Positions 8,549 through 18,893 are shown, counted from the first letter of the stretch. The stretch is DNA of 53,590 nt from Paenibacillus profundus (GCF_021369635.1 NZ_JAJNBZ010000038.1:1-53590), one strand, 5' to 3'. A program made the numbers and translations. The notes: generated by a model not told the origin, from the letters alone.

Positions 8549-8949
8549 ACCTGATTATAATCGGTAAGGAACAGATGGGTAAAATCTTCGTCTGCCATGC
8601 AGGCGAGGATTTTTCGTTTCAAAAATGGTTGATATCTATGTTATAAATAAAAAAGTCCTGAAGCATATTGAACATCAGCTTAGAAAATGGGATGAAAGTA
8701 ATACCAATTCATAAAGATAGAGGATTATTTACATAAAAATTGGTAGATCTTATTCGCAGTATGTCCACATGACACAAGCTGATCATTCAACAATGTGCAA
8801 AGATCGAGGTGCCGGACTGAGGCTTAGCCATCAGCCAGCGGTTGCGCCATCTCATGGGCAGGGCTATAGAGGTCGTAATCGAATCGGGGGCAAGCAGGTA
8901 TGGATGGCACGCCTGCTGCAATGGCATGAAAAAAGGGAGATGCGCATGA
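8549..8949. other. Intergenic region with orphan terminator-like hairpin
   Basis: No gene recognised in 400 bases. At 8581-8615 a stem AAAATCTTCGTCTGC/GCAGGCGAGGATTTT (a few mismatches) with TTTTT forms a plus-strand terminator, yet no plus-strand gene precedes it. It may mark a deleted gene. The GC-rich part 8790-8930 could fold, but I match it to no known RNA family. Confidence 0.35.
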
Positions 8950-9870
8950 ATGAATAGTGGCATGAGGCAGAAAAGTACACAAGTGCTGGAGGAGAAAGCG
9001 GTGCTGGCCGCATTGGAGCAGTCGCTCGCCATGATCGAGTTTAACATCCAGGGTGAAGTTCTTTGGGCGAACAATCTGTTTGCTCAGACGATGGGGTATA
9101 CGGCGTCAGAACTTGTCGGCAAGCACCATCGGATGTTTTGCACGCAACAGTTTGTCGGCAGTTCGGAGTATGATACGTTTTGGGAGAATTTGCGGAACGG
9201 TATAAAATTTCAACAGAAAATCGCCCGGGTAGCGAAAAATGGGGACCTGGTGTGGCTTGAAGCAACGTATATGCCGGTTCTGGATGATACCGGCCACACA
9301 GTGGCTGTCTTGAAGGTGGCGACCGACATCACGCCAAGGGAAAACGCCGCCTCCCGAATGAAGGACGAGCTGCGGCTGATGGCGGAAGAGTTGCTGAAGC
9401 GGACGGAAGAAGGCGTGGAGCGCAACCAGCAGGTTGCGGCAGCCATTCAGCGCGCGGTGACTGACAGTGAAGAAAACTTAACCCTCCTGCGGCAATTGGA
9501 AGATGAATACAAGTCCATCAAAGGAATTGTTCAGATGATCCAGGATTTTGCCTCACAAACCCACCTGCTGGGCCTGAACGCGGCGATTGAGGCGGCCCAT
9601 GCCGGGGAGCATGGCCTAGGGTTTCAGGTGGTTGCCGCCGAGGTACGGAAGCTGGCGGAGCATGTCCAAGAGGCGGCCAAGGAAGTCCAAGCCGCCATCG
9701 AGGGAATCGCCGATAAGGTAGGACATGTCGGCGGGGGGACGAAGAGCTCCCGGGACGCAATCGTCGAATGTCAGCATCAAATTAGGCAAGCCACTGAGGA
9801 ATTTGCCGAAATCGGTAAAGCAGCGGGTAATCTGGATGCGCAGGCGAAAACATTGAGTTTAATGATGTAA
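8950..9870 (+). CDS. Soluble PAS-domain methyl-accepting chemotaxis protein
   Basis: 306 aa. The start ATG at 8950 has GGGAGA 10 bases upstream; an overlapping ATG at 8946 hits a stop after three codons. Residues ~15-130 are a PAS/PAC sensor ([33 protein letters not shown]..., then [14 protein letters not shown]). A coiled coil follows. The chemoreceptor signalling tip with its conserved glutamates lies around 200-240 ([34 protein letters not shown]). There is no membrane segment, so it is cytosolic and may sense redox or a small ligand through the PAS. The signalling module is short, with only about 60 residues after the tip, as in compact PAS-MCP proteins. Confidence 0.9.
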   Translation: MNSGMRQKSTQVLEEKAVLAALEQSLAMIEFNIQGEVLWANNLFAQTMGYTASELVGKHHRMFCTQQFVGSSEYDTFWENLRNGIKFQQKIARVAKNGDLVWLEATYMPVLDDTGHTVAVLKVATDITPRENAASRMKDELRLMAEELLKRTEEGVERNQQVAAAIQRAVTDSEENLTLLRQLEDEYKSIKGIVQMIQDFASQTHLLGLNAAIEAAHAGEHGLGFQVVAAEVRKLAEHVQEAAKEVQAAIEGIADKVGHVGGGTKSSRDAIVECQHQIRQATEEFAEIGKAAGNLDAQAKTLSLMM

Positions 9871-9902
9871 CGAGGGTTGGACATTCATATCACAAAGAAA
9901 TC

Positions 9903-9948
9903 AAAAAGAGCGTTTTAGCCCGTCAGCAGGCTTGAAACGCTCTTTTTA
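9903..9948 (+). terminator. Terminator of the PAS chemoreceptor gene
   Basis: Stem GAGCGTTT/AAACGCTC (9908-9915 with 9935-9942) with a long loop, followed by TTTTT, 35 bases after the stop codon. Confidence 0.85.
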
Positions 9949-10074
9949 TTGTCCGGCAAATCGACGTGCAATGAGTTCCGTCACAGGCGGCGCTATATCA
10001 ATCAAGCTATGATTCATCATAGAGATTCACGCAATTCAATTACAGAAAATTCAACCTGATAAAAATTGAATAGA

Positions 10075-10240
10075 AAACTGAGCGGAGATCAGGGAAAGAG
10101 GTGCGATTCCTCTACAGGCCCTAGCTACTGTGAAGCGGACGAAATCCCATTGATGTCACTGGAACCATTTCCGGGAAGGCGGGAAAGTAGAATGATGCCA
10201 AGTCAGGAGACCTCCTCTGTTCAGCCTTGCAGCAACTTCT
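10075..10240 (+). promoter_or_regulatory. Cobalamin (AdoCbl-type) riboswitch aptamer
   Basis: Core landmarks of the B12 riboswitch appear in order: AGGGAAAGAGGTGCGATTCC (10090-10110), then CTACTGTGA (10125-10133), TCACTGG (10157-10163), GGGAAGGCGGG (10173-10183) and the B12 box AGTCAGGAGACC (10201-10212). It precedes cbiC and most likely switches off the whole operon when cobalamin is abundant. Confidence 0.9.
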
Positions 10241-10326
10241 AAGGGAACAGTTGTCTATAGCAGAGAACCCAGGCACAAGTGTGTTCATTTCATAACATAC
10301 TTGGATACTGCTTTTTCTTCGTATGG

Positions 10327-10357
10327 ACACGAGACCTTTAGGTTTCGTGTTTTTTTG
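10327..10357 (+). terminator. Expression-platform terminator of the cobalamin riboswitch
   Basis: Hairpin ACACGAGACC/GGTTTCGTGT with TTTTTTT (10327-10356), located between the aptamer and cbiC. This indicates control by premature transcription termination rather than only by masking the ribosome site. Confidence 0.85.
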
Positions 10358-10404
10358 TTCCCTTTTTAGAGGTTGTAAGTTAACTCGGGACAGGAGAGGG
10401 AAAG

Positions 10405-11037
10405 ATGGATTACATCAAAAATCCTAAGAAGATTGAAGAAAAAAGCTTTGAAATCATACAGGATATCATTACGGAAACAAGACCTGAATATGCGTTCCGC
10501 AATCGTGAAGAGGAGCTGGTCATGAAACGGGCGATTCATACGACGGCGGATTTTGATTATTTGGATAATCTCGTGTTCACGCATGATGCCTTGACGAAAA
10601 TACGCGAAACGATCCGGCAGGGCGGCATCATTTTTACCGATACGAATATGGCCCTGAGCGGCATGAATAAAAAGCTGCTGGAGCAATACGGCTGCCGCTA
10701 CCGCTGCTACGTCAATGAGCCGGAAACGGCGGAAGTTGCCCAACAGCAAGGCATCACTCGCTCCATGGCCGGGATTCAGCTTGCTGCCAGAGAGGCAGGG
10801 CGGAAATTGTTTGTCATCGGCAATGCGCCTACCGCCGTCTATCAAATTTTAGAGATGGAGGCTGCCGGCGAATTGGATGTAGAAGCCGTCGTCGGTGTGC
10901 CGGTTGGATTTGTCGGAGCGGCCGAATCGAAAGAAGCGCTCTATGAAAGTGACATTCCGGCGGTTGTTGCCCGCGGGCGGAAGGGCGGAAGCAATCTGGC
11001 TGCAGCCATCATGAACGCCGTGCTGTACGCGATGTAA
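10405..11037 (+). CDS. cbiC: Cobalt-precorrin-8 methylmutase CbiC
   Basis: 210 aa, full family length. It moves the methyl group from C11 to C12 of cobalt-precorrin-8 to form cobyrinic acid. The conserved catalytic histidine is His45 in [12 protein letters not shown]. Other family blocks are [20 protein letters not shown] and [23 protein letters not shown] ends about 9 bases ahead of the ATG. First gene after the cobalamin riboswitch; cbiD follows 14 bases later. Confidence 0.95.
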   Translation: MDYIKNPKKIEEKSFEIIQDIITETRPEYAFRNREEELVMKRAIHTTADFDYLDNLVFTHDALTKIRETIRQGGIIFTDTNMALSGMNKKLLEQYGCRYRCYVNEPETAEVAQQQGITRSMAGIQLAAREAGRKLFVIGNAPTAVYQILEMEAAGELDVEAVVGVPVGFVGAAESKEALYESDIPAVVARGRKGGSNLAAAIMNAVLYAM

Positions 11038-11051
11038 GAAGAGGTGGCCCG

Positions 11052-12173
11052 ATGGCAGACTATGTGTATTATGAGGGGAAAAAATTGCGCAAAGGCTATA
11101 CGACAGGCACTTGCGCGGCTGCGGCGGCCAAAGCGGCTGCGGCCATGATCATCAAGCAGGAGAAAATAGCCGAAGTTACGATAATCACGCCGAACGGAAC
11201 ATGCTTGCAGCTTCCGGTGGACAAGCAGCAATTCGATCGGCATACGGCAACGGCCGCCGTTCAAAAAGACGGCGGCGATGATATCGATGCGACGCATGGA
11301 ATGTGGATTTTTGCGCAGGTCACCTTGAATGCGAACGGGGACATCAGAATCGACGGCGGGCAAGGCGTCGGGCGCGTGACGCAAAAGGGCATTGCGGTCC
11401 CGGTCGGGGAAGCGGCCATCAATCCGGTGCCGCGCCGAATGATTACTGCGGCCGTGCGGGAAGAGATCGGCCCCGATCGAGGGGCGGATATCATCATTTT
11501 CGCGCCGGAAGGCGAAGAGCGCGCGGAGCGCACCATGAACAGCCGCCTGGGGATTATCGGCGGGATTTCCATTTTGGGAACGACCGGAATCGTAACTCCG
11601 ATGTCCGAGGAGGGGTGGAAGCAGTCGCTGTCCATCGAACTCGAAATGAAAAAAGCGCAGGGTTTCCGGAAAGTGATTCTGGTTCCCGGGAATTACGGGG
11701 AGCGCTTCGTGGAAGAGCAGCTTGGCATTGACGGCAAATATGTGGTCTCCATGAGCAATTTCGTCGGCTACATGCTCAAAGAAACACAGCGCCTCGCGTT
11801 TGAACACGTGCTGATGGTAGGCCATTTAGGCAAATTAATTAAAGTGTCCGCCGGTATTTTCACAACGCACAGCAAAGATGCCGATGCACGGGCAGAAATT
11901 TTGGTGGCGAATCTGGCGCTTGCCGGCGCGCCTCTTCCCTTGCTCCAGCGAATTGCGGCCTGCACCACGACGGAAGCCGCCGGAGAAATTATGGTCGCGG
12001 AAGGGTATAGCGAGGTTTTTCAGACCATTGCGAACAAAGTGAAGCAACGGGCAGAAGAGTTTTTGAAATACAGCAAACCGATTGTGGATATCGACGTCAT
12101 CACGTTTTCAACCGAACGGGGAATGCTGGCTTCCACTTGCGACATCTCAACCATCAGGGAGGCATGGCGATGA
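11052..12173 (+). CDS. cbiD: Cobalt-precorrin-5B C1-methyltransferase CbiD
   Basis: 373 aa. CbiD methylates C1 of the contracted corrin after loss of the two-carbon fragment and has no similarity to the other corrin methyltransferases. The family's N-terminal signature [17 protein letters not shown] lies at residues 14-30. Later blocks [14 protein letters not shown] ([25 protein letters not shown]), [19 protein letters not shown] and [21 protein letters not shown] are present. AGAGGTGG precedes the ATG. Its TGA stop overlaps the cbiE start (ATGA), so translation is coupled. Confidence 0.95.
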   Translation: MADYVYYEGKKLRKGYTTGTCAAAAAKAAAAMIIKQEKIAEVTIITPNGTCLQLPVDKQQFDRHTATAAVQKDGGDDIDATHGMWIFAQVTLNANGDIRIDGGQGVGRVTQKGIAVPVGEAAINPVPRRMITAAVREEIGPDRGADIIIFAPEGEERAERTMNSRLGIIGGISILGTTGIVTPMSEEGWKQSLSIELEMKKAQGFRKVILVPGNYGERFVEEQLGIDGKYVVSMSNFVGYMLKETQRLAFEHVLMVGHLGKLIKVSAGIFTTHSKDADARAEILVANLALAGAPLPLLQRIAACTTTEAAGEIMVAEGYSEVFQTIANKVKQRAEEFLKYSKPIVDIDVITFSTERGMLASTCDISTIREAWR

Positions 12174-12775
12174 TTCATATTGTCGGAATTGGCCCGGGAA
12201 GCCCGGAGCTGATGACAGGTGCGGGCGCTTTACTCATTCAGAAGGCAGACGTGATTGTCGGCTCGAAGCGGCAGCTGGGCGAAATCCCGCAGGGCAACCC
12301 GGCCGAACGCAAGCTTCTGCCCACGCAGCTCTCGGAGCTGGAAGCATTTTTGCTGGAAAGGATCGGTCAGGACATCGTGCTGCTCGCTTCCGGAGACCCA
12401 TTAATATATGGCATCGGAAATTGGGCGTTGCAGAAGTTCCCGCCGGAACAGCTTCAGATTGTTCCCGGGATCAGCTCAATCCAATATTTGTGCAGCCGCT
12501 GCGGCATTGCCATGAACGACCTGTACATGACGAGCAGTCACGGAAAACAGCCTAACTTCGACTTTCTGCTCGCGCATCCGAAAGTGGCGATGGTCACGGA
12601 CAGCAAGCTTGGACCGGCGGAAATCGCCCAGGAAATTTTGCGGCGGAAGCTGCACAAAACGCTCGTTATCGGAGAAAATCTCAGCTATCCCGATGAACGG
12701 TTGCACCGATTGAAGCCGGAGCAAGTTGCTGCTCAATATGATATGAATGTGGTGGTGATTTTGGATGAGGGATGA
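12170..12775 (+). CDS. cbiE: Cobalt-precorrin-7 C5-methyltransferase CbiE
   Basis: 201 aa from the ATG at 12170, 7 bases after AGGGAGG; it overlaps the cbiD stop by four bases. Tetrapyrrole methylase fold: the SAM loop [11 protein letters not shown] near the N-terminus, then [11 protein letters not shown] and [15 protein letters not shown]. It methylates C5 of the corrin ring; in many bacteria it is fused to CbiT (CobL). Here CbiE and CbiT are separate but overlapping genes (11 bases), an intermediate arrangement. Confidence 0.94.
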   Translation: MIHIVGIGPGSPELMTGAGALLIQKADVIVGSKRQLGEIPQGNPAERKLLPTQLSELEAFLLERIGQDIVLLASGDPLIYGIGNWALQKFPPEQLQIVPGISSIQYLCSRCGIAMNDLYMTSSHGKQPNFDFLLAHPKVAMVTDSKLGPAEIAQEILRRKLHKTLVIGENLSYPDERLHRLKPEQVAAQYDMNVVVILDEG

Positions 12776-13340
12776 AGCTTTTATTCGCGGCAAGACACCG
12801 ATGACCAAGGCGGAGGTCCGCGCCGTATCCATTGACAAATTAGCTTTGGACGAGACAAGCCGCCGTTTTCTCGACGTCGGAGCCGGCACGGGAAGCGTAG
12901 CGCTTCAGGTTGCGAAGATGTTTCCCCATGTATCGGTAACCGCGATCGAACGGAACGAAGAGGCGTTGACCTTAATCGAACAGAACCGGCGGCAGCTGGC
13001 GCTTGACAATGTGGAGATTATGGCGGCAAAGGCTCCCGTCCCGCTGGACAATACCGTGTTTGACGCTATTTTTGTCGGCGGCAGCGGGGGGGAATTAACG
13101 GGGATCATCGATTGGAGCCATGCCTTGTTGCAGCCAGGTGGCCACCTTGTGCTCAATTTCATCTTGATGGAAAATGCCCTCGAAGCGGCAGCCTATCTCG
13201 AAAAAGGGCCCTGGCATGAAGTCGAGGTGATCCAGCTGCAAGTGTCGAAGTGGCATGAACTTGGACAAGGGCATTATTTTAAGCCCCAAAATCCGACCTT
13301 TATTATCGCTTGCCAAAAAGAGAGGAGCGGGACAGCATGA
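12765..13340 (+). CDS. cbiT: Cobalt-precorrin-6B C15-methyltransferase (decarboxylating) CbiT
   Basis: 191 aa, class I (Rossmann) SAM methyltransferase. SAM motif I is [16 protein letters not shown] at residues 35-50, followed by [11 protein letters not shown] (acidic loop binding ribose) and FVGGSGGEL. The N-terminal [18 protein letters not shown] is the CbiT hallmark. It methylates C15 and removes the C12 acetate carboxyl. It starts inside the end of cbiE and ends in an ATGA overlap with cbiF. Confidence 0.94.
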   Translation: MRDEAFIRGKTPMTKAEVRAVSIDKLALDETSRRFLDVGAGTGSVALQVAKMFPHVSVTAIERNEEALTLIEQNRRQLALDNVEIMAAKAPVPLDNTVFDAIFVGGSGGELTGIIDWSHALLQPGGHLVLNFILMENALEAAAYLEKGPWHEVEVIQLQVSKWHELGQGHYFKPQNPTFIIACQKERSGTA

Positions 13341-14086
13341 CGAAAGTGCATTTTGTCGGGGCGGGGCCCGGAGATAAAGAACTCATTACATTGCGAGGGT
13401 ACAACCTCCTGAAAGAGGCGGATGTCGTCATTTATGCAGGTTCGCTGGTTAACCCGGATTTGCTGGAGTACTGCAAAGAAGGCTGCGAAATCTACAACAG
13501 CGCTATGATGGATTTGATGGAGATTATCGATTGCATGGAACAAGGCGTCAAGGCGGGGAAGCAAGTCGTCCGACTTCAGACCGGAGACTTTTCGATCTAT
13601 GGGTCGATCCGGGAACAAATCGAGGAAATGAAAAAGCGGGATATAGAGTTCACCTGCACGCCTGGGGTAAGTTCATTCCTCGGGGCCGCCTCGCAGCTCG
13701 GTGTCGAGTATACCGTGCCGGAAGTGAGCCAAAGCGTAATTATTACGCGCATGGAAGGCAGAACGCCGGTTCCGGAGAGGGAATCGCTGCGATCCTTTGC
13801 CGCGCACCGCACTTCGATGGTTATCTTCCTGTCGGTTCAAGCTGTCGAGAGCGTGGTGTCGGAGCTTGTGGCAGGCGGTTATCCGGAAGATACGCCGGCG
13901 GCTGTTATCTATAAAGCGACCTGGGCGGATGAAAAACAAGTAACGGGAACCCTGCGGGATATTGCCGACAAAGTAAAGGTACAGGGCATCACGAAAACGG
14001 CGCTCATTATGGTAGGGGATTTTCTGGGCGAGACATTTTATTATTCCAAGCTGTACGACAAGGATTTCTCGCATGAGTACAGATAA
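13337..14086 (+). CDS. cbiF: Cobalt-precorrin-4 C11-methyltransferase CbiF
   Basis: 249 aa from the ATG at 13337, which overlaps the cbiT stop (ATGA) and follows GAGGAGCGGG. Family blocks: [68 protein letters not shown] and [13 protein letters not shown]. It adds the C11 methyl of cobalt-precorrin-4, before ring contraction products are opened by CbiG. The 3' end overlaps cbiG by 14 bases. Confidence 0.95.
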   Translation: MTKVHFVGAGPGDKELITLRGYNLLKEADVVIYAGSLVNPDLLEYCKEGCEIYNSAMMDLMEIIDCMEQGVKAGKQVVRLQTGDFSIYGSIREQIEEMKKRDIEFTCTPGVSSFLGAASQLGVEYTVPEVSQSVIITRMEGRTPVPERESLRSFAAHRTSMVIFLSVQAVESVVSELVAGGYPEDTPAAVIYKATWADEKQVTGTLRDIADKVKVQGITKTALIMVGDFLGETFYYSKLYDKDFSHEYR

Positions 14087-15134
14087 GAACACCGCCATCA
14101 TTGCGGTCACGGAACACGGCAAAGCGCTTGCAGCCACGATCAAGGAGGCGCTGGCGGCAGATTGCTTTGTTCCAGAAAAGCTGCAATCCGAAGGATTTGC
14201 TGCGCTTCAACCGGATTTTGCAACCGGGATGCGTCTCCTTTTCCAGCAATATGATGCTCTTGTCTGCATTATGGCTGCGGGAATTGCCATCAGGACGTTG
14301 GCTCCCGTCATCTTGGACAAGCTGTATGATCCGGCGGTGGTAGTGATGGATGAAAAAGGACATCATGCCATCAGTCTCTTGTCGGGACATGTGGGAGGAG
14401 CCAATGAATTGAGCCGGAAGCTGGCGGATCTTACGGGGGCGGTAGCCGTTATTACAACGGCAACGGACGTTCAGAAGGTGGCGGCGCTCGATATGATCGT
14501 GCCGTCCGTGCCTGCATGGATACCGGACTTTCGCGAGAACTGCAAGCGAATCAACGGTCTGTTGGCTGCTGGGAAAACAGTGGGCTTATATGAGGAAGTG
14601 TCGGTAGAGATAGACCGGCGGGGATTCATCTCGATTACGAATCCGCATGAGCTTCCGGAACAGGCAGAAGCATTGGTATGGGTCACACATCGATATCGTC
14701 TGCCGGAATCGAACGTATATACGGTGAAAATGGTCCCGCAGACACGCGTGCTTGGAGTCGGATGCCGCAAACAGACTGCGCCTGAGCACATGATGAAGGC
14801 CTTTACTGAATTTTGCATCCAGTATGATACCGATCCGCATTCCTTTTCTGCCATTGCCAGTATCGATATCAAAAAGAATGAACCGGCCATCAAGCAATTA
14901 GCGGAAAAATTGAATTGTCCCTTCATCACGTATACGGCAGATCAGTTGCGCGAAGTCGCGGGCAAATACCCGGTATCCGAGTTCGTCAGACAGACCGTGC
15001 AGGTTGGCAACGTAGCGTTATCCGCAGCCGATCTGGCCAGCGGGGGCCGGGTATTGACACCAAGGTTCGCCGCCTGCGGGATCACAATGGCCATGGGAGA
15101 CAGAACGAAAATGAGCAATGGGGTGAAGGCATGA
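14073..15134 (+). CDS. cbiG: Cobalt-precorrin-5A hydrolase CbiG
   Basis: 353 aa. CbiG opens the delta-lactone of cobalt-precorrin-5A and releases acetaldehyde, a step found only in the anaerobic (early cobalt) pathway. N-terminal domain: [14 protein letters not shown] and [23 protein letters not shown]-terminal domain: [32 protein letters not shown] and [20 protein letters not shown]. Both halves are intact. Overlaps cbiF and cbiH at its ends. Confidence 0.95.
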   Translation: MSTDKNTAIIAVTEHGKALAATIKEALAADCFVPEKLQSEGFAALQPDFATGMRLLFQQYDALVCIMAAGIAIRTLAPVILDKLYDPAVVVMDEKGHHAISLLSGHVGGANELSRKLADLTGAVAVITTATDVQKVAALDMIVPSVPAWIPDFRENCKRINGLLAAGKTVGLYEEVSVEIDRRGFISITNPHELPEQAEALVWVTHRYRLPESNVYTVKMVPQTRVLGVGCRKQTAPEHMMKAFTEFCIQYDTDPHSFSAIASIDIKKNEPAIKQLAEKLNCPFITYTADQLREVAGKYPVSEFVRQTVQVGNVALSAADLASGGRVLTPRFAACGITMAMGDRTKMSNGVKA

Positions 15135-15856
15135 TTTATGTTGTAGGAATTGGGCCAGGCGAGAGAGAGATGATGACCGGAGAGGCGCTGGCAGCCATTC
15201 AAAAAGCGGATGTGATCGTGGGATACATTACGTATATCCGGCTGATTGAAGAACTTATTCAGGACAAAGAAGTGGTCAAAACGGGGATGCGGAAGGAAAT
15301 CGACCGCTGTCAGGAAGCCGTCGATATTGCGAAAACGGGAAAAACCGTGGCGGTCGTGTCCAGCGGAGATGCCGGGATTTACGGCATGGCCGGCCTGATT
15401 CTCGAGATTCTGGACAAAGAGCAAGCATCGATCGACGTCGAAATCGTGGCCGGCGTCACGGCGAGCATCGGCGCGGCGGCAAGACTGGGAGCGCCCCTGA
15501 TGCATGATTTTTGCCATATCAGCTTAAGTGATTTGATGACGCCTTGGGAAGTCATCGAGAAGCGGGTGAAGCTGGCGGCGGAAGCTGATTTTGTCGTCTG
15601 CTTCTACAATCCGAGAAGCAAAGGCAGGGCGAATCATCTGAAGCATGCCTTGGAATTGATGATGGCCTATAAATCGCCGGCAACGCCTGTCGGCATCGTG
15701 AAGGATGTTGGCCGCAAAGAAGAAAGAAAAATCGTGACGACGATGGCGGACATCGACTATGAAGAGGTGGATATGACGACGATGGTTATCGTCGGCAATA
15801 AGGAAACCTATGTTTCCGGCGGCCGAATGATCACGCCACGGGGTTATTCTCTATGA
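15131..15856 (+). CDS. cbiH: Cobalt-precorrin-3 C17-methyltransferase (ring contraction) CbiH
   Basis: 241 aa from the ATG at 15131 (ATGA overlap with cbiG). Motifs: VVGIGPGEREMMTGEALAAI, ADVIVGYITYIRLIEEL, VSSGDAGIYGMAGLILE, VAGVTASIGAAARLGAPLMHDF and VCFYNPRSKGRANHL. It methylates C17 and contracts the macrocycle. The length is that of the simple form, without the C-terminal Fe-S extension of CbiH60-type enzymes. Confidence 0.95.
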   Translation: MIYVVGIGPGEREMMTGEALAAIQKADVIVGYITYIRLIEELIQDKEVVKTGMRKEIDRCQEAVDIAKTGKTVAVVSSGDAGIYGMAGLILEILDKEQASIDVEIVAGVTASIGAAARLGAPLMHDFCHISLSDLMTPWEVIEKRVKLAAEADFVVCFYNPRSKGRANHLKHALELMMAYKSPATPVGIVKDVGRKEERKIVTTMADIDYEEVDMTTMVIVGNKETYVSGGRMITPRGYSL

Positions 15857-16587
15857 TCCTGATTTTCGGCGGGACCTCGGATAGTCTGGATATTTGCGAT
15901 TGGCTGCATGCCCGCGGGCGGGATTATATCGTCTCCGTGGCGACCGAATATGGCGAACAACTGGCGAAGCAGCATGCCGAACATGTCATCTGTCAGCGGC
16001 TGGATGAAGCCGGCATGTGCCGGGTGATGCGCGAGAAGGCGGTCTCTCTGGTCATCGATGCGACCCATCCGTTCGCTGTGGAAGTGTCCGGGAATGCAAT
16101 GAACGCAGCCGATAGCATGAATATTCCTTATGTTCGCTATGAAAGGTCATCCGGCCAGGCAGACCATCTGCATCTCGTTCGCGATATTGATGAAGCGTGC
16201 CGCGCCGCATCGGCGTTGGGCAATCGGATTTTTCTGACGACCGGAAGCAAAAACTTGCCGGAGTATGTCGCAAAGCTCCCTGGAAAGCATGTGATCGCGA
16301 GAGTGCTTCCTGTGGCGGAAGTCATTGCCGCCTGCGAACAGCTCGGTTTGCTGGCTGACCAGATTATCGCGATGAAAGGACCGTTTTCCCAAGCATTGAA
16401 TAAAGAGCTTTTTCGACAAACCGGCGCGGAAGTGATGATTACGAAGGAAAGCGGGGCCAGGGGCGGCTTTGCCGAGAAAATAGCCGCTTGCCAAGAGCTC
16501 GGAATTCCTTGCGTCGTCATTCGGCGGCCGGCGCTGCCATACCCGGTTGTCATTACAGAAGTAGACGAACTTGAAAAATATGTGTGA
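15853..16587 (+). CDS. cbiJ: Cobalt-precorrin-6A reductase CbiJ
   Basis: 244 aa. It reduces cobalt-precorrin-6A at C18-C19 with NADH/NADPH. Motifs: LIFGGTSDSLDICDWL at the N-terminus, VISDATHPFA-type VIDATHPFAVEVSGNA, FLTTGSKNLPEY, and IAMKGPFSQALNKELF followed by ITKESGARGGFAEK. It starts in the ATGA overlap with the cbiH stop. The next gene begins 18 bases later after a GGGGGGAAA ribosome site. Confidence 0.94.
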   Translation: MILIFGGTSDSLDICDWLHARGRDYIVSVATEYGEQLAKQHAEHVICQRLDEAGMCRVMREKAVSLVIDATHPFAVEVSGNAMNAADSMNIPYVRYERSSGQADHLHLVRDIDEACRAASALGNRIFLTTGSKNLPEYVAKLPGKHVIARVLPVAEVIAACEQLGLLADQIIAMKGPFSQALNKELFRQTGAEVMITKESGARGGFAEKIAACQELGIPCVVIRRPALPYPVVITEVDELEKYV

Positions 16588-16605
16588 AATAAAGGGGGGA
16601 AATCG

Positions 16606-18108
16606 ATGAGCGGCAAGGTTGTTCTTATCGGAGCCGGACCCGGCGAAGCCGGTCTGTTAACCGTGAAAGCCCTGGAGTTCTTAAGACAGGCAGATGTTAT
16701 CGTCTATGATCGCCTGGTGGATCCAGTGCTTCTGCAGGAGCGCAAACAAGACTGCGATCTGATCTACGTTGGAAAAGAGCCATCTCATCATCCGATTCCG
16801 CAAGCGGAAATCGAGCAAATTCTCGTGAATCAGGCTAAGCTGAACAAAAAATTAGTCATTCGCTTAAAAAGCGGCGATCCTTATGTGTTTGGGCGCGGAG
16901 GGGAAGAAGGTGAAGCCCTGTATGCCGCAGGCATTCCCTTTGAAGTCGTTCCTGGCGTCACATCGGCTATCGGAGGGTTGGCCTATGCCGGAATCCCGGT
17001 GACGCATCGGGATTTTGCCTCCAGCTTCCATGTCATTACCGGACATTTGAAGGAAGGAAGCGATCCGCTCGATTGGACAAGTTTAGCCCGGCTGGAGGGC
17101 ACGCTTATTTTTCTGATGGGGATGACCCAACTTCCCTCGATCTGCACGAACTTGATCCAGCATGGACGCCGCCCCGACACAGCAGCAGCCGTTGTCGAAT
17201 GGGCATCAAGATCCCGCCAGCGGACCGTTACCGGAGATTTAACGACGATTTGCGGCAAGGTGGCGGAAGAAAAAATCGGGGCGCCAGGGTTGATCGTCGT
17301 CGGCGATGTGGTCAAGCTGCGGGACAAATTGAACTTTTTCGAGCGGGCGCCGCTGTTCCGGAAGCACATTCTTCTTCCGCGCGCGCGTGCCGGGAGAAGC
17401 GAGCTGGCCGCCAAAATTACGGCGCTAGGCGGAGAGGTTACCCTTTATCCGGGTATTCGGATTGAAAAACTTCATGATCCGGCTCAAATGAACGCGATCA
17501 TGGCATCATTGCCAGAGTATGAAGAAATACTGTTTACTTCTGCGGAGGCCGTATCCTTGTTCATCGAGGCATTGCTGGATTACGGGAAGGATAACCGCAC
17601 ACTGAGCGGTATCCGCCTGACGGCGATTGGGAAGCAGACGAAGGAGAAGCTGCGTGAATATGGGCTTGCCGCTGACAGCCTCATTGCGAGACGTTCCGTG
17701 GAAATCATCCGTCAAGCCTGTGCCGGGAACTGGCAACAAGGGACTAAGGTGCTGCTGGCAGGAAGCGCTAAGCATACGGCGCAATTGGCAGAAGAACTGG
17801 GTGGAGATGCTGAGTTCGCTGCTTTGCCGCTATATCGGGAAGCATTGGAAGCGGAGCGGCCTTTTGACTTGAACAGGTATGATATCGTCTGCTTTTCCAG
17901 TTCCGCTTCGGTAGATCATCTGCTCTCTGTGTTGAGCAGGGAAGAACAAGCGCTGCTTCGCTCAAAGAAATTGCTGTCCATCGGCCCGATGACCAGCCGG
18001 ACGATACGCGAGAAGGGGCTGGACGTATATCGCGAGGCGGAAGCAGCGCTGCCGGATTCGCTTATTGAGTTGCTTTTAGAAGAAGCCGGGGAGGTTATGC
18101 CGACATGA
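16606..18108 (+). CDS. cobA: Fused uroporphyrinogen-III C-methyltransferase / uroporphyrinogen-III synthase (CobA-HemD)
   Basis: 500 aa, two enzymes in one chain. Residues 1-~245 are a CobA/SUMT type methylase giving precorrin-2 (GAGPGEAGLLTVKALEFL, VIVYDRLVDP, IRLKSGDPYVFGRGGEE, VPGVTSAIGGLAYAGIPVTHR). Residues ~255-500 are HemD, which closes hydroxymethylbilane to uroporphyrinogen III (ILLPRARAGRSELAAKI, EEILFTSAEAVSLFIEAL, IVCFSSSASVDHLLSVL, IGPMTSRTIREKGL). The fusion channels the shared tetrapyrrole precursor into corrin synthesis and is common in Firmicutes. Overlaps cbiK by four bases. Confidence 0.94.
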   Translation: MSGKVVLIGAGPGEAGLLTVKALEFLRQADVIVYDRLVDPVLLQERKQDCDLIYVGKEPSHHPIPQAEIEQILVNQAKLNKKLVIRLKSGDPYVFGRGGEEGEALYAAGIPFEVVPGVTSAIGGLAYAGIPVTHRDFASSFHVITGHLKEGSDPLDWTSLARLEGTLIFLMGMTQLPSICTNLIQHGRRPDTAAAVVEWASRSRQRTVTGDLTTICGKVAEEKIGAPGLIVVGDVVKLRDKLNFFERAPLFRKHILLPRARAGRSELAAKITALGGEVTLYPGIRIEKLHDPAQMNAIMASLPEYEEILFTSAEAVSLFIEALLDYGKDNRTLSGIRLTAIGKQTKEKLREYGLAADSLIARRSVEIIRQACAGNWQQGTKVLLAGSAKHTAQLAEELGGDAEFAALPLYREALEAERPFDLNRYDIVCFSSSASVDHLLSVLSREEQALLRSKKLLSIGPMTSRTIREKGLDVYREAEAALPDSLIELLLEEAGEVMPT

Positions 18109-18893
18109 AACAAGCGATACTGGTCGTCAGCTTCGGAACAAGCTATCCGGAGACGCGTGCCAAAACCATCGAAGCTTGTGAAAATAAGATCAGGGAAACG
18201 TTTCCCGATTACGATGTGTTCCGAGCATTTACATCCAACAAAATTAGAAAAAAACTGGCGGAGCGCGATGGCCTTCATATTGATGCGCCTGCGCAGGCGC
18301 TCGAAAAATTGAAAGCGGCCGGTTACGCCAAGGTCATTATCCAATCCCTGCATCTCATTAACGGCGAGGAGTTCGAAAAAATCGTATGTCAGGCTCTTCC
18401 ATACCGGGAGCAATTCTCTCAATTGCTTATCAGCAAGCCTTTGCTGGACAGCTATGAAGATTACGGCAAAGCGATTCAAGCCGTCAAAGCGCAATCGCCG
18501 AGCCTGGCCGGGGATGAAGCGCTGGTGCTGATGGGACATGGCTCGGAGCATCATGCATTCAGCGCATATGCCTGTCTCGACCATATGCTTGCCGACGAGC
18601 CCATTTATATGGGCACCGTGGAAGGCTATCCCCCGCTGGAAGGTGTCATCGAACAACTCAAGGCAGCGAATGTCCGGAAGGTCCATTTGATGCCGTTCAT
18701 GCTTGTGGCCGGGGATCATGCGATCCATGATATGGCATCGGACGATGGGGACTCATGGAAATCGCAATTGATGCAGCAAGGATTCGAAGCAGCCGCTTAT
18801 TTGCAGGGACTTGGCGAGAACCCTCTCATTCAGACCCAGTTTATCGAGCATATCCGAACGGCGATAGAGAAGGAGATGGTAGCGCATGGCTAA
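18105..18893 (+). CDS. cbiK: Anaerobic sirohydrochlorin cobaltochelatase CbiK
   Basis: 262 aa. It inserts Co2+ into sirohydrochlorin at the start of the early-cobalt pathway. The CbiK features are the opening ILVVSFGTSYPETRAKTI, the metal-binding His145 in LMGHGSEHHAFSAY, GTVEGYPPLEGVI, and His205/208 in LVAGDHAIHDMASDD. The two-domain length separates it from the shorter CbiX. No signal peptide, so it is cytosolic. Its end overlaps the cbiL start by 8 bases. Confidence 0.95.
   Translation: MKQAILVVSFGTSYPETRAKTIEACENKIRETFPDYDVFRAFTSNKIRKKLAERDGLHIDAPAQALEKLKAAGYAKVIIQSLHLINGEEFEKIVCQALPYREQFSQLLISKPLLDSYEDYGKAIQAVKAQSPSLAGDEALVLMGHGSEHHAFSAYACLDHMLADEPIYMGTVEGYPPLEGVIEQLKAANVRKVHLMPFMLVAGDHAIHDMASDDGDSWKSQLMQQGFEAAAYLQGLGENPLIQTQFIEHIRTAIEKEMVAHG

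Noticed and set aside
8790..8930. Possible riboswitch (c-di-GMP type) before the PAS chemoreceptor
   Set aside because: GC-rich and foldable, but none of the conserved core positions of known riboswitch classes could be matched.
10941..11825. 294-codon minus-strand open frame opposite cbiD
   Set aside because: Antisense shadow of cbiD; His/Arg/Phe-rich, no ribosome site, no domain.
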